The notes under the pieces: model-generated | The model's database searches: none | What the model was told of the DNA's origin: nothing | The model's input: only the letters and a program-made list of their open reading frames with translations | Shown here: positions 39,101 through 51,286 of the stretch, piece after piece | Layout: every line of letters starts with the position of its first letter | How positions within the stretch are numbered: the stretch's first letter is position 1 | NCBI RefSeq assembly: GCF_037038585.1 | Contig: NC_092520.1 | Span: forward strand, 190,506,604 to 190,570,603 | Source of the DNA: Patagioenas fasciata | Taxonomy: Eukaryota > Chordata > Aves > Columbiformes > Columbidae | Length of the DNA stretch: 64,000 nucleotides | Direction of reading: 5' to 3' | Translations under genes and position numbers: made by a program

Positions 39101-42100
39101 TATCAGAAGTTAATTTTCAAGCAGCCAAAATAGATAGAAAGGACAGAAATAAAAGTAATTTGAAAAACTGAGTCCACAGGATGTATCTGAACAGTTCCAA
39201 ACCTTTCTTGTCTCTGATGCACTGATTCTGATCAGTATTTCACAGATATCTCCTTTTTCTGTAATGTCAAAATAAACTCTAGGTCCAAGCATTCCCAAAC
39301 TTTCGGATTTCTTTCCCTTTATTTATGTCTATTTTTGTTTCAAGTTAAGTGCATATGATTATAAAAGGGAATCTGTAAGTGAGCAAAATTCCACTGGAGT
39401 CAGTATAATTGCAATTGCTAAAATAATGTCACATTTCAACCGCAGGGTTTCTTGTTTGATTTTCTGCCCTGTGAGTGCATCTAGTGTTGTTTAAGTCTTA
39501 TAGACTGACAACAGTAGAGACCAAAGTGTTCTGTAAATTACATATGCAAGATATATAATTATATATGCAGGACATAAGCTTTCTTATCTTGTTTGTTAAA
39601 GTACCTTAAATGTTACAAGAGCTATTCCGTATGTATGATATCCTATTAATTAATTGTGAAATATAATGTTTTTTGTGAAATCAGACAATTTGGTGCCAAT
39701 GAGAACAGGATATTCTGTCATTTAGACAAAAGAAGTGGAAGCTAGTAATTTTCTTTTGCCATCTTGGACTCATAAATATTTGTCTTAACATCTGGTACAC
39801 AGGTATTAGTGCAGATGCAGTGAGATATTGCTGGCTTAAGGTCTCATAAGCAATGTGTAACGAGCTGGAGACCCACATGAAGCCTGCATGCAGTGATAAA
39901 GAGCAAAATGTCAATCTTTTGCAAAACCTCCTGTTTCCGGATGTGGAGACCTTATGGTTCCCGTATATGACATTATCGAATCTAAGCAGCCTCCCAAAGA
40001 CCTTTATAAATCTTAAAAATCAGCACTCCAGTTCTAGTTGAGGAGCATCTGAGGAACACTTCCGGCCAAGATCGTACCCATTCAGATCAAGAACATGCAT
40101 CACCAGCTGGAAACTGTGGACACCCTGAGACAGATGCTGCATATGGTGTTTATTGTTCCTGAGTAGCACTGTGAAAGGCCATGAGCGCCACTCTGAACAT
40201 CTTGCCTTAGCATGGAAGCTCTTTCACACAATGAAGCTGCTCCAACTACGACTTTTCCCCATAAGAAGCATAGAAAGCTTGCTTCCAAGTTTATTAATGG
40301 TTCATTTCAGCAAGATATTTTTCCTGACCCATCAGCTCACACCTTTCCCAAGGCAGAGCTCCATGCATCCCTGCTGCTCTCTCACAAAAAGGGCAAATCC
40401 TCCCCTCTCTCTCAGCCTGTCCTTGCTAAATCACCTTTATCTACCCATTGCACCACCCCTGTTGTGTGAGCTGTGCCATAACATCATTGGGGTTTCAATG
40501 GGATATTGTAGTCCTGTAACCACACTGAGACCTGTAATTCCTACTGTTGGTTTTCCATGCTACATGCATTACGTACAGGCACTTCCAATGGGCACCCAGT
40601 CATGCTGATTTTCCAGAAAAGGTATGAGAGGTTTCCCCATGTCATACTGATTGTATTTTCTTATGATGTGCTTAAGTCAACCTCTTTCACCTTGTTCTGT
40701 TGATTACACATCACCTTCCACCACTTCCTTGACAAACTGGTCCACCACTTCCTTACCTGATTGTAGGTCATCATCTCCCTCCCTTGTCATTCCTAGTTTG
40801 AAGCTTTCCTCGCCACATTGGCCACCCATTTGGTGGAGCTGCTTTTGCACCACTTTGCTGAGTGGATCCCGTTTCTTCCTTGCAGTTGTTGACCCTAAGA
40901 TAGGGTCCTATAATAATAAAAACCAAATCCCTGTTATTGATGCCAGCTGCATGATGCTGGCTGGTGATCTGCAGTATCTGTCCACTCCTCCTCAAGCCCT
41001 TCCTTTCCCTTCTCTGCTAGTTTTCAAGGAGAAAAACCTGTGGGGTCATACTCAGCTGGTGCCACTGCTTTTCTGGACCAAGCTCCTGGTCCCTCGGCTG
41101 CCACCAAGGCATTTAGTCTATTGTGTAAGTGCAGATCTGCAGATGGAGCAGGAGCTTTCCTCCTCTTGCTAGAAACCACAAGCCTTCAGCCTTCATAATA
41201 ATTTCTTCCCTCCCACCTGTGTAACTGCATGAGCAATGTGCTCTCTTTTTCACAACACAACTCAAAGGATGAGAGAGGAATTGATGGACAGTCTCTCCAT
41301 GTCCACCCACACCTTAATGTTTAATCAAGATAACAACTCTTCCTGTCTTACCAGCATATAAACCTGTGTCAGTAGCTGTCATGCCTGTGTTTTTCTAGTG
41401 AAAAGGAAATAATGCCATCTCGTGAGGAAACTCTCAGGGTGATGGGGCAAAAAACAGGGAAGCTCAGCAAATATCTGGAGAGTAGAGCCCATACTCAGTT
41501 GGGCCCCTGAGTGCTACTATGATAAAAACCATTAAATCGTATGTATCCAGAGACAGAAAGCAGCCTATATAATTACATATTCTGCCAGCTCACACAGTTG
41601 TCACCAGTATAGAATGACTGGATCCCATCCTTCTAAGCCTCAAGTGATGAGTAAGATAAAAAGTGCAGAGACACTGGTGATCACCCCATCCCTACTGTTG
41701 TACTTGGCCAGGCCACACAAGAAATTGCATCCGTAGCTGTACATTGATAGGCACGTTCCAGAAGAGGGGATTCTAGCTCCAATCACAGTGTTACAGGACT
41801 GGTAACAGGGGCATCTGACTAACTTTGAAAGTGAAAAATAGAACTTGAACAGCAAACACACTTTTTGTGAAGCAGATCCAAATGCAGCTGTTTTTAGGCC
41901 ACACTAGGCTGCATCATTGTCCATCTAGGACAAGCAGCTCAGCTCTAATGAAAGGATCCCTGGCAACTGTGGAAACTCCAGGAGCAGACACCTGGTGATG
42001 CAGCAGAATTTATGGCTCACTAGCCATAAGATCACACTGTAAAAATGATCTCTTCAAGGACCAGGACATTCAGTACTCTGGGACTAAAATACTGAGCTGT

Positions 42101-43455
42101 GGCAGTTTGGACACTAAGGTTATATAGCACTACTTTGCAGCTGTGGAGCAAAGAACCAGAACTGTGAGAACCTCTGGAATGACTTGGAAGATGTCAGCTT
42201 CTCAGTTAACCGTATGCCCTCTGATACTGTTCACTTTCCATCTTCCCATCAGTATTAAGCCTCTATGGATCTCACTATTGCTGAGAGCACAACGACATTC
42301 ATGGTCAACTGCAGGCAGGCTCCTGCTCTGCCTGCAGCTGACCAGCTCCTGTCTGAAAAACTCTTCACAGCCCAGCCAGGGCAGAGGTTCACTTTTGCTC
42401 AACAATAAAACAAGTGCAGCAGGGAATTTCTGTTCATCTGGTCACAAGCATGGTGTTTTCTGACCTCAGTACTTCAGAAGGAAAAAAGATGTCTCACTGA
42501 TTACTTCCTCCTACCACAGAGCTGACATGGCCACAGAAGCTCAGATGTCTTTGAAGGAGGCTTACCTCAATAGTCAAAGTAGTATGATATGAGAAGCAGC
42601 CAATTTTAAAACAGTCTCTTTAAGCAAGATACCTTGTCAGAACTGACACCTCCTGTTTGCAGCAGGACACTCACTCCTTATACATTGGCACTTAAACGTG
42701 TTTCTCATGCTGCCTGATTCAATACTGCACCAGCCTGACACCAGAGATTTTCTGACAAAACAACAATATGCCTTTAAGTGAATTTTTTAAGATACATATT
42801 CCCATATGATACAACTACAGGTAGCTTAAATTTTGCTTCAAATGATGACAATGGGAGAATGCTTACTCTGTTTCATAGCAACGTGTACTGTACAAGCATC
42901 ATAGGAAAGAAACAGCTCATGAGGAACAGGAAGATGCAGCTGGTAAGTAATTCAAGAAAGGCACCTTTTGGCGCTGGGGTGTTTCCTACTCTGCTTTTGC
43001 TGGGTCTGTTCACACAGTTTGTTACACTTATGTTCAAGTCTCAAATGCTAGCTTGTGGATTATCCAGACAGCAAAATCTCCCATTTCCCCCCCTAAAAAT
43101 TCAGAGGGCCTCACCTTCCTGAGGAAAGACAGCTTCTTCAAACAAACATTAACTTCTTCCTCCATCAGGTCTGCACAGCAGGCCATGCCATATCTTTTGA
43201 GCCTATGTCTCTGAAGGAAATGTCACAAGTTATGCAAGATGTGAGACTGTACTGCACTTCTTAAATAAAGCCCTTTCTAGCAACACTCCCCAAACATAAG
43301 ACATCAATTTTTTTGTTTGTCCTTTTTTTTCCTTTTAATTTTAACAAAATTGCTTGTCAAAAGGAAAATTTATTTAATGCTTATAAAAAAATAGTCTAGT
43401 CAAGGCTTGAATTCTGAACTTTTGTGACCTGCAATCAGTCTTTTATCCTGCAAAA
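36161..43455. other. Intergenic region upstream of FAM3C, no gene recognised
   Basis: AT-rich single-copy-looking DNA with a (CAAA)n microsatellite at 36421-36450 and a stop-poor, pyrimidine-rich stretch at 40153-41172. In other vertebrates PTPRZ1 lies on this side of FAM3C, transcribed away from it. No receptor phosphatase exon was recognised. Confidence 0.6.
36421..36450 (+). repeat. (CAAA)n microsatellite
   Basis: About six CAAA units ending in an A run, just outside the CpG island. Confidence 0.9.
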
Positions 43456-43847
43456 AGGAGGGGAGGGGAGGGGAGGGGAGGGGAGGAGGGCAGGGGAGGG
43501 GAGGAGGGGAGGGGAGGGGAGGAGGGCAGGGGAGGGGAGGGGAGGGGAGGGGAGGGGAGGGGAGGGGAGGGGAGGAGAGGGGAGGGGAGGGGAGGGGAGA
43601 GGAGGGGAGAGGAGCGGAGAGGAGAGGAGAGGAGAGGAGAGGAGAGGAGAGGAGAGGAGAGGAGAGGAGAGGAGAGGAGAGGAGAGGAGAGGAGAGGAGA
43701 GGAGAGGAGAGGAGAAGAGGGGAGAGGAGGGGAGAGGAGGGGAGAGGAGAGGAGAGGAGAGGAGAGGAGAGGAGAGGAGAGGAGAGGAGAGGAGAGGAGA
43801 GGAGAGGAGAGGAGAGGAGAGGAGAGGAGAGGAGAGGAGAGGAGAAT
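43456..43847 (+). repeat. 390-bp homopurine pentamer array, AGGGG then AGAGG
   Basis: The plus strand is almost pure A and G. The left third is mostly GGGGA units broken by two GGAGGGCA interruptions. From about 43600 to 43843 the unit is GGAGA, with a short mixed block near 43713-43745. About 78 pentamers in total. The interruptions contain the only pyrimidines. The long open frames on both strands here are artefacts of the repeat. Confidence 0.97.
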
Positions 43848-44129
43848 ACTGGAGGAGTGAGAGGCTGTTATGCGGTTGCACAGTTAGCTTCTAGACAGGA
43901 CATATGGAAACTAAAATCACTTGATTTACACTAGACAGAAGTGTTACTGTAACAGATTTGTGTTACAAAGCATCCTTTTGATGTACTTTCCTCCTTGAAG
44001 TACTGTATTTCTGTTAAAAATTCACTGAAGATGTTTCTCCCAGTACACTGGTTTAAATTATCCCTAAATCCTTTTCTTTTAGAATACACCAAAACTTACT
44101 AGTTGATCAGGTAGTCACACGTAGTTTCC

Positions 44130-45300
44130 ACAGAATATTAGGAAGAAGTTGAAAGGGACCTTTAGCAGTCACCAAATCCGTCTGTCTTCTTCCTCTCAGA
44201 ATCATGAACCTTTCCTTACAACTATTGCTTTATATTTATGCTACCTTCATCTGGTGATGAAGAACCTAGTTTCCGTAAGTGATGATACCATTACCTACCT
44301 ATGCTTATGATCCTAATGTCTAACCTAAATATTCATTGTTGTAATGCAAGCTCATTTGTTGCGTTCATCTACAGTGATGACAGAGAAGTGTGTATTTCCT
44401 TTGCCTTTGCTATTAGTCTTCTCGGTGTTTGAAGACTTTTTAAAACGTTTCCCTCCCCCTGTTTTCTTTCAGCCTTCTTTAAATAAAACAGTCGCACTTT
44501 CTCTAAATATTGCTCAAAGATCATGTGTTCCAGACTTTCATTCATCTTCTCTGGATTAGAATTTCTTTGAAACTTGATGGCCAAACCTTAGCACAACTCT
44601 TCTATTTAGGTGTTACCAACACAACATGATCTATGGCACACTGTGCTTTTACATTATTCAATTTTTGCCACAGCAATATTGTTGACTTATGTTTATACAG
44701 CTGATTTTTCAAACTCGAAATTGCAACCCTTTTTATACTATTTCTGCTGTGTGTCAAGATCTTCTTGAAGTTAATCCCATTCTCTAAACTCCTCACAGGC
44801 TTTTGCAGATTAGTTGCATCTGCTTATTTAACAATCAGATAGTCCATCATCTGGAGTGTTAATCAGAGTAGTATTCTGTACTAGAACCAGGACAGACCAC
44901 TGGGGATAGCACAGGACAAAGGAATTTTGGCATTATACAGCTGAGGGCAGGGCTTTTTTCTATCAGTGTTGCACCCATGCCACAGCAATTTTCTCAAAAA
45001 CTTCTATGCCAAGATTGCTTCTGAAAGCCTTGTGAAAGGCAGAGTCCACAACCTCACTACTGTCAAGGTATATGACATCCACCTAATTTCTCTTATCTAT
45101 GTGGCCTGTTACCTTGATTAGGACTCCACCTAAATAATTTTATTCTTCTTTAGCATGATAGAGCCTCTGATGATTATCTGAGGAAAGACGCCTGGTCTTC
45201 ATGGTATTTGGAATAAAATTTCTCCTTCATTAATAGAATTTTTGTTGATTTCAAAGCAATTAGGCAATATCTGCCCACCTAACCACAAAACACATTTATA
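44130..45300 (-). mobile_element. Decayed CR1-clade LINE, reverse-transcriptase region, antisense
   Basis: Read on the minus strand, fragments match CR1/L2-type reverse transcriptase in order. VDVIYLDS corresponds to the YLDFSKAF block (near 45050-45080). PQWSVLVL corresponds to PQGSVLGPLLF (near 44880-44910). A stretch like INDLDDG is near 44840-44870, and ADATNL, like FADDTKL, near 44805-44820. Stops and frameshifts are frequent, so it is not functional. The left edge near 44130-44160 resembles the 3' end of avian CR1 read in reverse. Borders are approximate. The domain matches are from memory of the family and are strong in order, weak in identity. Confidence 0.65.
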
Positions 45301-47420
45301 GTCACAGAATGTTTGTTATTTACATACCACTAGAAAATACTATGCTTTTTGAAGCTGCTTTTGCAGAATTAGATTTTATTTCTTGTAGGGCTATTACAAG
45401 CTGTCTAAGTGAAAAGAAACTGCTTACAGAAACATATACCAGGATTTCCATAGGATATCTTGCCTTCTTGTATTTAAGACTAATTTGGTATTAATGTGTA
45501 TCTTTAATCAGAGGCAGGCTTCTAGTTCAATTAATTGTGCAAGGGCTGTTCTGAAGTTAAGAGCACTTATGGGCATGTAAGAAATGCAGCAATTGATTAT
45601 CTTTTGGTAGCAGCATGCTTCAGTTGATATAATTTCTCTAACTGAGGCCTGAATGATGGAACTGGATCTTAGATTTCAGCCAGAGGGAGGGGTTCCTGAA
45701 GTAAAGCCTCAGAACCAAATGCCACTGAATGTTCAGAGTGCTTTGCTCATTAATCTGATCCTACTAAACCATGTGGGAATGAAAAAACAAAATCTATAAA
45801 ACAGCTTTATCTACTTCCAGCAGAGAACAATCTGACTAGAAAATTTCTGATGAAACATTTTCTCATCAGGATATGCCATTCATTTAAATCAAACTGTTCC
45901 ACAAGAGAATTTCCATTTTTGACCAATTTCCAGTGGAATCCAGGCAGGTTTCCAGGACAACTGAGCTTGCCAGTTTGCCTGTCTGTCTTCTCAACAACCC
46001 TTCTGGCTGGTTCTAGGGGATCTTGGGCTTACAGACTCCTTCGCTTGGGGGCTGGCAGTGTGCTGAGAGCTGGAAAGGAAGGACCCTCCAGTTTGTGGCT
46101 TCTTGGCAATCCCAGTTCCCCAGACATGCAGGGGATGAGGCTGACAGGCTGCCCCAGAGCTGAGGCATCATGCCATGAAAAGACTCAACACTCCTTGGTT
46201 TCATTCCAAATTTTGAAATATTAAAATCTTCTATGGGAAAATAATCTGTATTTCTTCACTCTGCTCTAATGAGCTTATACTCCTAATCAGAGCCTAATAC
46301 TGCAAGAGAGTTCATATCTGTTTTCACAAGCTGTTGTACAAAATTACACAGACATTAATGGGGCTCTGGCAGGCTGGCTGCACACAGGCATAGAGACGAT
46401 AAAGATCACACCTGAACATGACAAAGGAGTAGTTCCCATGGTGATGTGGTTACATACCACTGTATTACTAATGCTTTTCTTCACAGTACTTAACAACTGA
46501 TTAGTTCTTCCAATATATCCTTGAAATACCAATACACAATATTCCATTTTAGAGGCAAAATATTCACATGGAAATGTCACTGGTTTGCTCAGAACCACAA
46601 AACATATCAATATCATTAGGTTTACTGTTGTACAGTCTAGCATATTTTGTTAGGAGTCTTAGTTAACATAAAATATTTTCTGTGCCTTAGATGATCATCC
46701 AGTTCTGTCTTCAGCCAATGAAAACAACACCTTCCCTGCTGATCTTTTCACATTTCACTTTTTACATTCTAGTCTTAAAATCAAGGGACTTAAGCCCTTA
46801 CAGCTCAGCTCATAGAGAGAGTATGTCACTGTTTCTTATCCACTTCCACGTGATGGTGTTACCTCTGTCTCAAACTTAGCCTAACACGGCAACATGACCC
46901 ATGTACTGATTCTGCTGTTGACTTGGGGATCTACAAGAAAAAGACAGTAGAAAACAGCTGTAGAGGTGGTAGTGACTTAAAAGCCACATCAGATTTTTTT
47001 CCAAAAATGTGACCTGCTGTTCATGTTATTTGTGGTTGCTTGACATTCCCACACTAAAATATCCCTTTCTTGATGTCAATGTCAAATATAGAAAAATATA
47101 CTATTAGAATTATGAAATGTAGTGAAAACTAGTAACAATCAGCTAAACTGAGGTAATGCTTAGCCTGCCAAATAGTAGAGCTTTGGTCCAGAAAGACTTT
47201 TGAAAACTTGATGAATGGACCAACAGAAACCTCATAAAGTTGTAAGAGGGGAGGTGTGGAAGTTCTGCACCTGGAGCGGGATCACCCCATGCACTGAGAA
47301 TTAACTGGCTGAGTAGCAGCAATGATGAAAAGGCCTGGTGGGGGGGGTCACAGTGGATGCCAAGTTGAATATGACTAACTAACATGGTGAGGGAGTAGGA
47401 GCATTTGATGTACAAAGCCT
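45301..47420. other. Intergenic DNA, nothing recognised
   Basis: No exon chain, LTR border or repeat family was seen. The open frame at 45850-46224 (124 codons) has no recognised motif. Confidence 0.5.
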
Positions 47421-47811
47421 GAGAGAGTTTGTTCAGTCTGGAGAGAAAGCCAAGCTGTTTTAAACTGCCTAATGAGGGAGGAAGGTTTTAAAGATAAAAC
47501 AGAGTCTCCTCAGAATTGCACAGCAAGTAGACAAGTGTCCACATTCAAAACCTGCAGCAAGAAAGATTTCAACCAGATAGACAGACACAAAGCCCACAGT
47601 GGCAGAGATTAAGCACAGTGGGAAAGATTCTCAACAGACACTGTGGAAACTCTATCCTTGAAAATACTCAAAGCCTAGTTGGAGAAAGCCTTGAGCATCT
47701 TAATATAACTTCAAAGCTGTATAACTTCAAATGCTTTGTGCATTAGGTTAGACCACGTGATCTAGAGCAGACCTTTCAGATCTAAATTATTCCATGCTTT
47801 TGTAACTGTGA
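47421..47811 (+). mobile_element. CR1 LINE 3' fragment
   Basis: It follows the usual CR1 3' region: a GTTCAGTCTGGAGAG start, a CACTGTGGAAACTC... block followed by CATCCTTGGA-like sequence, then GGTTAGACCACGTGATCT (CR1: GGTTGGACCAGATGATCT), CAGACC and ATTATTCCATGCTTTTGT, like the ATTCTATGATTCTGTG tail. Truncated at the 5' side. Confidence 0.75.
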
Positions 47812-47994
47812 TCTCACAGTGAATAAGAGAAATTGCATGCTGGGCTCTATGAGGAGGACACTGGTCAGTAGATCAGTGGGAGATCTTATCCCTGTTGTTC
47901 AGCACTGGTGAGGTGATCTCTGGGATGCTATGTGCAGGTTAAGGATCACCAGTTGAAGAAGGATGTCAAGAGCTGGATAGGACTCACAACACTG
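47805..47994 (+). repeat. 190-bp inverted duplicate, copy A
   Basis: Matches the reverse complement of 51097-51286 over 190 bp with seven differences and no gap (about 96%). All seven differences are transitions. It starts within the near-palindrome CTGTGA-TC-TCACAG. Similarity stops abruptly at both ends. Confidence 0.93.
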
Positions 47995-48466
47995 TCAAGG
48001 GCTTGAGACACTTTACTGATAAGCCATAGCTTATCTGCTAGATGGTTAGGCTTTGTTTATCCTGCAAGCCAGAGCTCATGGGATTTAAGCTTGTTCACTC
48101 TGGAGAAGAGGAATCTCAGGGGTGATCTGATAGCAGCCTACAACTGCTTGAAGGACAGTTACAAAGACAATCGATCTGAACTTTTCAGAGTAGTGACAGA
48201 TAGCTTTATAAAGAGTGACAGCCACAAAATGCCAATTGGGAGGTTCTATCTGGACAGTAGAAATAAATTTATCCCTAGGAGAATGGCTCAGCAGAGACAC
48301 TGGTCACCCAGAGAGATTCTGGAATCTTTGTTGTGCAGGTTTGCCAGTCCTGACTAGATAAAATCTAGCTGACTTGATTTAATGTTGCCTGTAGTCCTGC
48401 TTTGAGGAGGAGATGGATCAGTCAACTTCCATAAGTCCCTTCTAACCAACATTTCTATGATTCCGT
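47818..48466 (+). mobile_element. Second CR1 LINE 3' fragment, adjacent
   Basis: It starts just after the tail of the previous CR1. It contains TCAGCACTGGTGAGGTGATC, AAGAAGGATGTCAAGAGCTGG, TTCACTCTGGAGAAGAGGAA and GGACAGTTACAAAGAC, and ends CCCTTCTAACCAACATTTCTATGATTCC-like at about 48466, all in CR1 order. It is old and internally rearranged around 47995-48080. The first 180 bp are part of the 190-bp inverted pair with 51097-51286. Confidence 0.75.
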
Positions 48467-51096
48467 TAGAATTCTATTTTCTAAAATTCTATTTGATTAA
48501 TATTAAACACAATTGCCTGGCTGAAATCAAGACCTCTGGAAGTTTCTTTTTTGCAAATAAACAGGGTATCAGGATAGGACATACCATGAAAAAACCCTGC
48601 TATGTTGTATTCATGATTTTTCCTAACCTTTTTTCCACAACTATGTAGTACTAGCCATTGTCAAATACAGAGCTAAAGGCACTGTTAGATTGACATATCT
48701 GGTAAGGAAAATACTGGTTCCGGATTCCTGAAGAAAAGTATAACGGCTTTTTCTGCATTTGTAGAGTGTAAACATTTGCTGAAGGTAATAAAAAGTCTAA
48801 CTGTCTTCCAGTCAACGTCACAGCCAGTACAGGATGTTCAGATACTGCCTCTGAGGGAGGGTGAAATCCTGGCACTACGCAACATCCGTGAAAGTTTTCC
48901 TATTGATTTCAGTGGAGCAGGATTTCAAGCAGATAGGCTTAATCTGCCCACTTATGAGACTGTAAGACAGTGGTAACTTACCATTACTTGACTAAAATTA
49001 ACAACTATGTGGTTTTGAAGGTAAACTAAGCAAAACTTTATGCATTATATGAGGACAAATATGTGTTGACAAAGATGAGGCATTGGATGGATTCACTTTG
49101 ACTACTTACCTAATACTCTTTGTATATAACAAATGAGTTTTAAAATATCTTTGTTTTTGCTATCATGCCCAATATACTACCATGTGATGAATATGGGGAA
49201 AATCCTGACTCCTTTGAAGTCATGGCAAACTTCCCATTGGTTTTATTGGCCAACACCTTGTATGGATGTGATTGTGTGAGGTACATGAAATGAAATTTTA
49301 ACAAATGCGAGCAGGAGTTGCTGGCAGAGTTGTATCTAAGACCAAATTATGTCATATAGTGATTTAAATTTAATTCCTGCTTAGTCAAACATCCAACCAT
49401 GCTATGGGATAGCAGCTACTGTGCCATAAATGGAAAACAGAGAGCGACTGGACCGCAGATGAAAGGCTGGTGTCTGAGCCTATCTCAAAGCTCAGGCTCT
49501 TCTTTCTGTCTGTTACAGCATTCTTTGGCTAACTTACACTCAAGTTTCTTTTATTCCTTGATTTTCTTTCCAAAATACTGGGCCCCCAATTTCACTCTCA
49601 TAGACCTCAGAGTGAGTATATTCACTCTCTCTATGGATACACTTTCATCTACTCCATTGCAATATTTTGTATTTTATGGGCTATTTTTAATTGAAATCAC
49701 GAAATTTTAGTTATACAAAACCTCTGGGTGGTCTTGACTCAATCCGAAATGTATATATCTTTGGACTCCTGCTGGTATTTGTCTTGGCTAACTTTGACGG
49801 TTCTCATTTCCCCATGCATTGCAGTGCTTGGGAACTCCATTGGTAACTATTCTTGCTCTTGGATATGATTTTTCTGTCTTATAACCTAACACCCCTCCAG
49901 GAGACAAAAAAGTAATATTTTATGCAAGAGAGAGACAATGAGTTCATTTTCTTGATTTTTTTTTTTTCCATCGAGTACCCAGCCAGTCAGAAAAAAAAAA
50001 AAAAAAAAGCTGAAAAGGCATTTTATACATGTAAAGTTAAGTATAGATTGATTTGGCACAAAGTGGAGAACCCCACCCAGAGAAGTCAGAGATACCAGTG
50101 TAAGACTAATTACATCTATGCTCACCATTTCTGACAGGGGTTTCCAGTCCAATATATTCCCACAGACTTTCTATTCACATTTTAGCTTGTACACTGTCTA
50201 AATAGTTTTCAAGTTCTCTGAAATTATCTAAGAACTTAAATAATTTCATTTGTAATGTAAATGGTCATCATACCAGTCTTATTGCAGTCTGGCATCATGA
50301 CTGAATTGGCATCATGACCACATTGGAAAACTAGTCTGCAGAACTGCTTCTCCAGGTGTGCACACTCTTACTTTACCCATTTTAGTGGTAGGCTAGTGCT
50401 TTTATGAATCACATTCTGAACTACCACTTTTTTGCCGCTTGTCAAGGATTCCTAAGCGTGTGCACGTCCACAAATCCAGGATATGCAGCAACTTCTCAAG
50501 TGCTTGCTTGTGCTGTAGCACACAGGCACAGCATGAGAGGTTTATAGCATATGGGGCCCGCTGTGCAACTGATTTGCACATGCATTCAGGTAAGACATTC
50601 TGAACACTGATTTTGCAGCACATGCATTGAAGTTCAATCTGCATGTGCACAACAGCTCTGATGCATCTGGGATACATCAGGCTCCATGCACACACAGATA
50701 TGTATGAGCTGTGTTAGCCTAAAATAAGATTAGAGGGGTAGAGTAGGCAAAGTTGAAAAGATGATGGTCTTTTTCTGGCTTTGTTGGACTCAGTAGCAGA
50801 ATGAGATGCTGCCCAACACATGCCTGTAGCATCACTGGTTTCAGGCAATATATATCCTTTCCCCAAGGCTGCAATACAGTTCAAAATCAGAGGGCCAGGC
50901 TGCTCACAGCTAAGGAGGAAAACAAGAAGTATTCTCATCTCAGCCTCGTACCTTGGTAAAGCATGTGTAAAACTTCACAATTAATTGATTCAGAATTAAT
51001 GGGTATGCATGAATTGTTATTTAATGGAAGCCTGTGGTAGTACAGTGTGACATCCCCCTCAACCTGGCTGGCCAAGACAGACATCTGCCACATGAT
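48467..51096. other. Intergenic DNA between the inverted copies
   Basis: About 3 kb that would form the loop if the two 190-bp arms paired. It holds an 18-nt A run at 49991-50008 and short frames without coding support. Around 50570-50690 several GCACATGCATT-like words recur. Confidence 0.5.
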
Positions 51097-51286
51097 CAGT
51101 GTTGTGAGTCCTATCCAGCTCTTGGCATCCTTCTTCAATTGGTGATCCTTAACCTGCACATAGCATCCCAGAGATCGCCTCACCAGTGCTGAATAACAGG
51201 GATGAGATCTCCTGCTGATCTACTGACCAGTGTCCTCCTCATAGAGCCCAGCATGCAATTTCTCTTATTCACTGTGAGATCACAGT
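51097..51286 (-). repeat. 190-bp inverted duplicate, copy B
   Basis: Inverted partner of 47805-47994, about 3.1 kb away. CR1-derived. The edge at 51270-51287 is an 18-bp inverted repeat with arms CACTGTGA and TCACAGTG around 2 bp. Flanking DNA on both sides does not continue the match. Confidence 0.93.

Noticed and set aside
43424..43894. Open frames of 156 and 148 codons
   Set aside because: They are pure translations of the AGGGG/AGAGG pentamers (Gly-Glu-Arg and Leu-Ser-Pro repeats) and not genes.
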